A stretch of DNA of 64,000 bases from Ehretia macrophylla. Taxonomy: Eukaryota > Streptophyta > Magnoliopsida > Boraginales > Ehretiaceae. Positions 57,125 through 64,000 of the stretch are shown one piece after another. Under the pieces are notes generated by a model. That model was not told the origin of the DNA and did not search any database. It saw only the letters and a program-made list of their open reading frames with translations. The number at the start of each line of letters is the position of its first letter. The stretch's first letter is position 1. A program made the translations under genes and the position numbers. The DNA lies in assembly GCA_037974665.1 (NCBI GenBank), contig CM075783.1, positions 19,624,762-19,688,761 on the forward strand, read 5' to 3'.

Positions 57125-58732
57125 TTCTTTCTTACCTGTACTCCCTTAAAAATATACACTTATATGTATGGACATGCATTAGTAATCAGTGCATTAACAA
57201 TTAATTAAGAAGTTCTAATGTTTAGAGTTGAAGTAATGACATGTTTAATGAATGGACACTTAAAGTTCAGGCCATGTCATCGATCCGCGTTCTTGTTTCC
57301 GTGGTGATCTTTTTTTTCTTTGGCCTTTCTTTATAAAAAGATTTTCTTACATGCAATTTTTGTTGGATTTGCTGTCAACGAAGCATTCCTTTACGAGGTA
57401 ATATTATGTTTCATCTTCCTTTTTTTTTTTATATATAGGTTATATGGAATTTTTATAGTATAGCCAATAGAATGATAGTGGAAGTCTACGCTATTGCCAT
57501 CTTCTCAAAGAGATCACCTCCATGAAATGGAGATGTAGTTTAATATGAAGTGTGCATAAACCGAACCAAAATATTAGATGATCAATTACTATACCTTCAG
57601 AATGAAACAAATAGCTTCCAGAAATTTATAATAAAACCAAATCAGTATTATTGAACCAAATTAGTAGTATTCATTAAAAGAAATCAATACAATGAATAAC
57701 TTAATGGATTATTTATTTAAAATATTTCCTTGGTGCAATAGAATAACATGATATCACTTCTTGAAAATCGTTAACCATCCTTCTCAGGATATGAAAAGCA
57801 TTTAGGGTTTGGGGTATTTCAACCAAAATACAACACATTAATAATACCAATTACCTTATTGACATTGGTACAACTTATTGTTCTGATTGATGGGATATGA
57901 CTTTCAATATATATAAAAAGGTTCATTTTATGTGCTTCAACCTAGAGTATTATTAGCAAATGTTAAAAATATAATGAGAGTAAAATCAAGAATATTAATT
58001 TAATCCCACTATTCTCTAGATTTTTATAAAATTATTTAATTGTTAGACATATTAGGTTCATCTTGTACATAAAGTTCAAATAGTAGTAAAAAATCACACT
58101 GCTAAAGAAAATGAATGATAATTACCTATAGACTACTATCTCACATACAAAGAGCCAAGAAACAGGGCGTTTAGAAGGAGAAAGAAAGACTTACGGACCT
58201 TCTAATATTGCATTTACACCCAATAACACGATGACTATTTCTTTGGGTAATGAACATTAGTCAAATCTTATGTAATTCCAAAATTAATTCTAGTAGATAT
58301 ACTCTTTGATGTATTTGGTACCATTTAAGCCTCTTTTCAATAAAAAGAGAAATGCTTGTACAAACAATATTACTATGAATCATAGTGGCCCTTTGTCCTG
58401 TACGTCATCTTCGTCGCTCACTCTATGGTCTCTAACAAGCACTTGTTTTGCTTACTTGTTGCATGGCTCAGTCGTCCACAATTTCTCCAAACTCATCAAA
58501 TGGGTAAAGTCATGTGAAAGCTATTCAATTAAATGGAAATGAGTAGGAAGGTTATAATTAATTAGTCATTAGCTTTGATTTATTTTTTTACTGTCATTTT
58601 TTGGTGGTCATTTTCACGCTGAAAAAAATAATTCTTACCGGCACTACTGCGAAACTTCCTGTAAAACTCTTGCGTCTTGGTCTTTACCGCATATATATCT
58701 TGATTAAAAAATAAAAATAAAAGAAGGGTATA
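57125..58732. other. Upstream flank of copy E, no gene seen
   Basis: Parts match the array unit. 58.14-58.27 kb (ttacacccaataacacgatg) parallels 5.28-5.40 and 33.49-33.60 kb. 58.39-58.45 kb (tcatcttcgtcgctcactct) parallels 5.88-5.92 and 34.08-34.12 kb. No conserved reading frame. Confidence 0.55.
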
Positions 58733-58787
58733 AACCGTGTCTACTGTCAATGCCATTTTCTGAGCTATAAAAAAGAGGCCCTTCACC
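58733..58787 (+). promoter_or_regulatory. Core promoter of copy E
   Basis: The order is aaccgtgtctactgtcaatg, gccattttctgagctataaa, aaagaggcccttcacc. The TATA box is at about 58765-58775, 115 bp before the ATG. Confidence 0.65.
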
Positions 58788-58880
58788 AATCAACAATATC
58801 TCACTCACCTCGATATCTAGGTTTTAGTTACACTTTTTACCCCGATTCTCTTCCATATTTTGCTCACGTTTTCCTGATCA

Positions 58881-60647
58881 ATGGAATTTTCGTCCCTTTG
58901 GTACTTCTCCTTGTGTTCCATTATCAGTCAGGTATTTTTACTAATTGCACTCCTTGCTTTAACGAGGGTCAAAACCCCAATTCTTGAAGTCATTTGGGAT
59001 GATTTCGTGTCTTATATATGTGCCCAAGCAAGCTATTCGTATCTTTATGCCTTCTTTGTCCTTCCTATGAAAGAGCCCGATCTAACCACCGGAAATGTTT
59101 CAGATGAACTCCAAAGCTTCTTTATAAGTCTTATCTTTGTGTTAGAAGCAGCTATGTATTTTCTCTTGTTTTTCGGGTACCAGAAGTTCTCTGTTTTTTC
59201 CTTAGTTTTTATATCATTGGTTACGCTTGTATTGGTACACGTTTGCTTTCACTTCATTCATCTACGCTATATAGAAGGTAAAGAGATGGGAAACATCTTG
59301 ATTGGAATTGGAGGCCCTTTATTAGTGTACCCCACTCATACTCTTTGCTATGTTTTATTTACAACTTCGCTTTTCTCAGTTTCTTACTTGGTTTCTTCTC
59401 AAGGTCCGCGTGAAGCTAAGGAATTGGATCGAATTATTGTATCGTTTGTTGCTTCCTTCCTTATGCCATTATGTACGTTTTATAGTTACGCAGGTCCAAA
59501 TTTACGACGATTTTTTTCACATTCACATGAAAAAAACAAGGGAAATATAATAAGCATGATTGGAACCCTTGTTGGCCTGTTGGGTTATGTTCTTGGTCAA
59601 TACTGGCTCCGAGAAAGGTCAATTCCTCTTTTGGTGATGTTCTCCTCATTGGCCATTCATTGGCTAGCTACTCTCGCCTTGACCCAACCTACTAGAGACT
59701 TTGGAATTCTCAACTTTTTAATTGGTGTGATCCTGAATTGTGCAATCAGTCTCTTTGGGATCCGCATATTCACCTGGATTGTCTTTACCTCTTGTGTTGT
59801 CCTCGTGCTCTTGCAGAGGAAGTTGGATTCTGTGGCATTGCGTTATCCTCGGGCGCGAACAAGTATTATGAGCAATTGGCTTAGTCTTGAAAAGAAGATA
59901 ATCAAAACACCACAACCTCTAGAAATAAGAGTAATGGGAATCATTTTAGATAGATTTCATAGATTTATAGCGATGGAAAAGGAAAGGCTGAGGAGGTTGT
60001 GGACGAGTTTATTTTGTGCTGATAATTCAAGTATGGAAGAAAAGGGATCAGAACAAGAAGAAGAAGAAGGCAAAGATGAGCTAATTGGTAAGTTCATTAT
60101 GAAAAATAAGGCAGGCAAGGGCAAAGAAAGCAAAGACGATCCAATTGATAAGTTACGCAATTTCACCCTCCAAGAGCTTGGGCAAAACGAGAATAATGGA
60201 AAGGAAGAAGGAAGCAGAGATGAGCTAATTCATACATTATACCATCTCTATTTCCGACTGTGCAAGGAAGAAGAAAAAGGAAAGGGGGAGCAAACGAATA
60301 AGTATCAAATTGCCTTGTGTTTGTATCAACTCTTAAAAGGAAAGGAAAAGGAAAAAGGAAAGGAAAAAGAAAAAGAGAAAGGAAAGGAAGTAGAAGAAAA
60401 TGAAAAAGAGGTAACAGAAGAAGCTCAAATTATTAGATTATATCGTCTAATTTTTGGTATGCTTTCGCTGGAAGACGGAAGGAAGGAAGTGAAAATAGAC
60501 ATACAGCAAAATAAAGAAATAAAGGAAGTAGAAGAACTTCATGAGAAAGAGTTGGCAAAGGAAGCTCAAATTGTAAGACTTTGCCGTCTTATCTTAGGCC
60601 AACTTTTGCTAAAACAAGGAAAGGGAAAAGAAATAAAAGATGAATAG
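58881..60647 (+). CDS. Membrane-protein family copy E (intact, 588 aa)
   Basis: The function is unknown and I recognise no named domain. The single exon starts MEFSSLWYFSLCSIISQVFL. Hydrophobic segments lie at about residues 6-28, 44-62, 79-98, 104-127, 138-172, 185-203, 223-241, 248-268, 274-294 and 298-312. Family motifs are LPMKEPDL (61-68), GPLLVYPTHTLC (145-156), RDFGILNFLIGVILNCAIS (272-290), FTWI (297-300) and LRYPRARTSIMSNW (320-333). The remaining ~250 residues are hydrophilic, with short amphipathic blocks (DELIHTLYHLYFRL at 447-460, YQIALCLYQLL at 475-485, EAQIIRLYRLIFGMLSL at 514-530, EAQIVRLCRLILGQLLL at 561-577) separated by Glu/Lys-rich linkers such as 487-510. The last two blocks are an internal duplication. 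It is likely an integral membrane protein with a long cytosolic tail. The start is supported by all copies and the TATA spacing. Confidence 0.88.
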   Translation: MEFSSLWYFSLCSIISQVFLLIALLALTRVKTPILEVIWDDFVSYICAQASYSYLYAFFVLPMKEPDLTTGNVSDELQSFFISLIFVLEAAMYFLLFFGYQKFSVFSLVFISLVTLVLVHVCFHFIHLRYIEGKEMGNILIGIGGPLLVYPTHTLCYVLFTTSLFSVSYLVSSQGPREAKELDRIIVSFVASFLMPLCTFYSYAGPNLRRFFSHSHEKNKGNIISMIGTLVGLLGYVLGQYWLRERSIPLLVMFSSLAIHWLATLALTQPTRDFGILNFLIGVILNCAISLFGIRIFTWIVFTSCVVLVLLQRKLDSVALRYPRARTSIMSNWLSLEKKIIKTPQPLEIRVMGIILDRFHRFIAMEKERLRRLWTSLFCADNSSMEEKGSEQEEEEGKDELIGKFIMKNKAGKGKESKDDPIDKLRNFTLQELGQNENNGKEEGSRDELIHTLYHLYFRLCKEEEKGKGEQTNKYQIALCLYQLLKGKEKEKGKEKEKEKGKEVEENEKEVTEEAQIIRLYRLIFGMLSLEDGRKEVKIDIQQNKEIKEVEELHEKELAKEAQIVRLCRLILGQLLLKQGKGKEIKDE

Positions 60648-60662
60648 GAAACACAAAGGAGG

Positions 60663-60857
60663 TGTTAGAATGTGTAGATGCATAGTTTATTGTAGTATGA
60701 TTGAGTTAGGGAAATGCTCGAAATATGCTTGTATTAATTAGGCGTTCATATAAAGCACTCGTTGTATCTTTTTCATTCTCTTTCTTTCTTTTCTCAGTAA
60801 TGTAATCAACATAATCTGTTTTTTTCTCATTCATAACTTCAATTGTTTATTTCAACA
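60663..60857 (+). repeat. Small LTR (copia/TRIM-like) just after copy E
   Basis: 195 bp from tgttagaatgtgtagatgc to ttatttcaaca (TG...CA), directly followed by tggtatgaaaggtat, which resembles the initiator-tRNA-Met primer site. It begins 15 bp after the stop codon of copy E. No coding region of an element follows. It is a decayed small LTR element or TRIM. Confidence 0.55.
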
Positions 60858-60985
60858 TGGTATGAAAGGTATCGTTTTAGTAGTCTGTGTCATTATCATT
60901 TTTTCATTCTTTTTGCAGTATTATAATTAGCATAATCTATTTTTCTTTCATTCAGAGCCTCAATCCTTTATTTTAACATGGTATG
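60858..60985 (+). repeat. Second partial LTR end with primer-like site
   Basis: The block ending ccttta-ttttaaca, followed by tggtatgaacggtactg, repeats the end of the 60663 LTR in diverged form (tattataattagcataatct versus taatgtaatcaacataatct). It looks like a second LTR end or tandem duplication of the same small element. Confidence 0.5.
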
Positions 60986-63553
60986 AACGGTACTGTTTGC
61001 CATCTCACTTCCACGTCAGCCAAACTAGTGTCTCTTGGTTTTTGGGCAATTTTCTTCCACATCCAACCTGTTCCTTCTTATTCATTTTGTCGCATTAGTT
61101 TTTCCAAATTCAGCCTTTAAGATAGGAGTTAGGCTTCTATACATATAAGGCTCTCTAATACAAAAAGTGAGCCGTATACACATGAAACCTACTTCCTATT
61201 TCACGTCTATATACGGCATCCGTAAAGAAGCAAAATCTTTAAGATATCCTTTTTACTCACTTTTCATTCATGATGCATATATATATTAAGTTCATTTTTT
61301 TTCTTATGAACATCCTTTTGAGAAGATATATTAATGGAATTAAACAATGTTATACAAGTAATGTACTCGGACACCTAACAACAGTTAGGTGCATAGTCGT
61401 GTAATGATCTGTTGTAGGTTGTGTGTCAATAAATAATTGAATAAATATACTCAAAGGACAACACACCGCTCAATTGCCCCCTCTAATTGTTAATTGAAGA
61501 GTGCAAGAATATTTTATCAAGCCATGATGGCTACAAACTCAACTTGTGTAACGGGAAATCAACGAATGTAATGATTTGTTATCTAATTTGACTTAAGCCA
61601 ACAACTCGGAAGTCAGTCTAGAGCATATTCCCAAGTCCTCTACAAGATCTTGTAGTACAAGATAAAAGGAGTGTAACATTTTTAAGACTGATTAGTTAGT
61701 TAATCAGCTTCGCGACCCCCATATACCCACAAATAAAAAAAAGAAAGAAAAAGACCTAAGTTTCTTCGTAGAAATCTTTTTTATATTTCAACTTTCTTAG
61801 TTTTTTATTTTTTATTTTTGGCCTCTTCTACCTAAGCATGCTTCTGATATTGGGAAGTGCGCCATTTCAAGGAAGCTGAAATCGCCAACCAATTTGAATT
61901 TGATGTCGTCCTGCTTAAGCATAACTAAGAGGAAGTAGAACAAGAAGAAGGGAAAGAAAGATGAAGAAAAGGAAAATTGTTTACGTCAGTGGATAGCGAG
62001 GTTGGTCAAACCCAATCAGTTTCCTATTTAACACATACTCAATTGTCTTTTACACATAGAGGTAAATAGTTGGTATGTCTTGTAAAAGGTACAAGATGGT
62101 GCCAGCGGATTTTGTAATACTGTTATCGTTAGCTTCATTGTAATGAGTATACATTATATGTGATTATACTTAATTAGGATAGTCAAAATATTAACAATAA
62201 ACTGGAACTTAATGATTTTCACTTATTCTGTATAGACTACATCATTGTTATTCCAATTAAAGAATTTGATAGAAAATTGACATTTAACTATATTAGTTAT
62301 GTTGTCATTGGCGTGACCGGTATGAATCCAAGCATTATCACAAATTATTTTATCATTCCGCCAAGTGGAAGAACGTTTAACTTTTTCTTAAAGAGGTATT
62401 ATGACCACACAATGTTACAATTAACAATGTAATTGTTAAATAACAAAATTCATGAACTTATCTCTAACCTCTTAATTATATTATGGTATACTTAGTAAAT
62501 TCATAAACTAAAATAAAAAAATATTGAGTCTGTTGGATCTAATTTAGGCAATAACAAATCCATGAACTTGGAAAGTTCATATAACCACCTACATATACTT
62601 TTTCATTGTGATATACTTAGTGAAATTAGTACGTAGATTTATGAACTTTTCTTGTTAATTTTCACCTCTATAAGATTTGAATCCTGACTCCCAATTGCTA
62701 GGAAGAGTAATCTATCATTACATTACCCTCATTTTCAAAAGAAGTTGGTTCATAAAAAATTCATGTAACATATTATATAATTAAATCCATCATGGGAAAG
62801 GAAGTATAGATTAAAGAGAAAGCAAATTGTAGAACATCATTTTTAAGTGGATCCATATGTAAAAGGCACTTCCGAAATACGTCGTATACTTATACAGTTT
62901 CAGTTTTAGATGGGTAAGAATACCTCATATGAGGCTTCTAACTTCTTTATTGATGTATACACTATGGTAATTTTAGTTCGGCAACGACAATTTGCCAAAA
63001 AAAAAAAAAGTCATCAACTAGAACAATTAAGTCAAGAGAATTCCATAAGAATATAAAGCTTTTTTTAACGTTATTGCAGTGTCTTTGTAGAAATCCAACA
63101 ACTTCTATTGATTATTATTACTTTAGGCCAACCTTTTGAAAATTTGTCTACTAACCCCCACTGATATGTGATTTCTAGTTCACTTTTGCTTTGAAAACAT
63201 GTTTGACCATTGGGCTTGGACGCAATGATCAAATATCCATTAAAATCTGCAACATGTGGAAACTTTTATAGTTACCAGCGATGACCAACTTGAAGTTTTT
63301 TCTAATGGGAAAATTGCGCAAGTAGCACTCTTATTTTTAAAAAATTTAAATTTATTTTTACTAATTAGAATCAGTCAATTTAATTCATAACATTTAAAAA
63401 AAAAATTGAATTTAATCCCTATCATAAAGAATTTAGTTAAATTAAAACGAAAAATTATTAGTTTCTTGCAACTACTGTTTGGGCGACAAAATTAGAAACT
63501 ATTAAATATTCAATGGGAAACTATTAAATGTTTCTTAACCATTTTTTCAACAT
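60986..63553. other. 3' side of copy E, no gene seen
   Basis: Non-coding. About 62066-62165 (ttggtatgtcttgtaaaagg and a gttagcttcattgtaatg block) is homologous to the copy C 3' UTR, so the old 3' end of copy E now lies 1.4 kb past its stop codon. About 63.10-63.26 kb resembles 45.84-45.93 kb. The rest is AT-rich with no recognised repeat edges. Confidence 0.5.
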
Positions 63554-63705
63554 GAGATACACTCATTTACCGAAGCAAAAGACGATAATTATCTTATTTT
63601 GGTCAATAAAGAAGACGATAATTAAACTAAGAAAAATTTTGTTGTGTACAAAATTTGGAGGTCTTGCAGAACGCAGTGCGGTTAACAGAGAGCGCTCACT
63701 TAAAA
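63554..63705. repeat. Family-flank repeat, right copy
   Basis: It matches window positions 1-165 in the same orientation (gagatacactcatttaccga, ttgttgtgtacaaaatttgg) but lacks the expanded (att)n tract. Here it is fused directly to the middle of a family coding sequence. Confidence 0.8.
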
Positions 63706-64000
63706 ATGAACATATTGGCTGGATCCCTAGGCCCTTTACTTGTGCGCCCCTCTCATACTCTTTGTTTTGCTTTATTTATAGCTTCTCTTTTCTCACTCAG
63801 ATACTTGCTTTTTGTTCAAGTTCTAATGGTTGAATCTTATTTAAATGTCCTTCTAAACGCATTTCTTGTAAGTTCACTGTGCTTCAGAAAATTTATTTCA
63901 CAAATTGGGTCATATATAGGTAGAAACACAAATGGAAAAATAAAAGTAATTGAAATCCCTCTTGGGTTGTTGGGTACTGCTCTAGCTCAATACTACGTAC
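63706..64000 (+). CDS. Membrane-protein family copy F, 5'-truncated, runs off the window
   Basis: An ATG at 63706 opens a frame to the window end (98 codons): MNILAGSLGPLLVRPSHTLC, then IASLFSLRYLL, SSLCFRKFISQIGSYIG, IKVIEIPLGLLGTALAQYY. This is collinear with copy C residues of about 133-231 (GPLRVYLSHTL ... MIEIPLGLL). The first ~130 residues and the promoter of the family are missing; instead the 63554 flank repeat abuts it. It is probably the remnant of a deletion, though the frame is intact as far as visible. The overlapping frame that reads HIGWIPRPF is a shadow. Confidence 0.7.
   Translation, partial: MNILAGSLGPLLVRPSHTLCFALFIASLFSLRYLLFVQVLMVESYLNVLLNAFLVSSLCFRKFISQIGSYIGRNTNGKIKVIEIPLGLLGTALAQYYV

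Noticed and set aside
63528-63833. 101-codon plus-strand frame through the flank repeat
   Set aside because: The family similarity is in another frame that starts at 63706; this one is a shadow.

Overview
This is AT-rich nuclear DNA from a flowering plant, almost certainly a eudicot. It has single-exon genes with TATA boxes, Ty1-copia and Ty3-gypsy elements of plant lineages (Tork-like, CRM-like, TAT), CACTA and Harbinger-type DNA transposons, and long simple repeats. No rRNA, tRNA, organellar or bacterial genes were seen. I could not name the species.

The theme is a small cluster of one multi-spanning membrane-protein family that I do not recognise. Two copies look whole: copy C (29740-31326, 528 aa) and copy E (58881-60647, 588 aa). 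Copy A (612-1735) and copy D (38094-39961) are full-length-like but broken. Copy B (21698-22087, minus) is an N-terminal stub. Copy F (63706 to the window end) begins in the middle of the gene, and a ~105-bp scrap lies near 1.9 kb. All are intronless and share a core promoter with a TATA box 100-125 bp before the ATG. A second copy of that promoter near 25.95 kb has no gene. Flanks are repeated with the genes, so the window is a diverged array of multi-kb units, with B and the orphan promoter inverted.

Region by region. 0-2 kb: copy A and a scrap. 2-4.4 kb: a 523-bp direct repeat pair around a CACTA fragment. 4.3-8.16 kb plus 19.04-19.70 kb: a segmental unit, repeated at 32.55-37.0 kb, with a decayed RNase H-like gene. 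8.16-19.04 kb: a Harbinger-type element containing a nested, old TAT retroelement that carries antisense coding relics. 19.97-21.7 kb: a CACTA fragment. 21.7-29 kb: copy B, its duplicated upstream region and MITEs. 29.1-31.5 kb: copy C with a MITE in its promoter. 37.6-45.2 kb: an LTR edge, copy D and a copia element at its 3' end. 48.1-57.1 kb: a CACTA element holding a young, apparently whole CRM-like element. 57.1-64 kb: copy E, small LTR relics and partial copy F.

The genes do not form a pathway. The biology on show is birth and death of a possibly lineage-specific membrane-protein family, with transposons landing in promoters and 3' ends. The family's modular charged C-terminus and shared promoter are the best leads for something undescribed.
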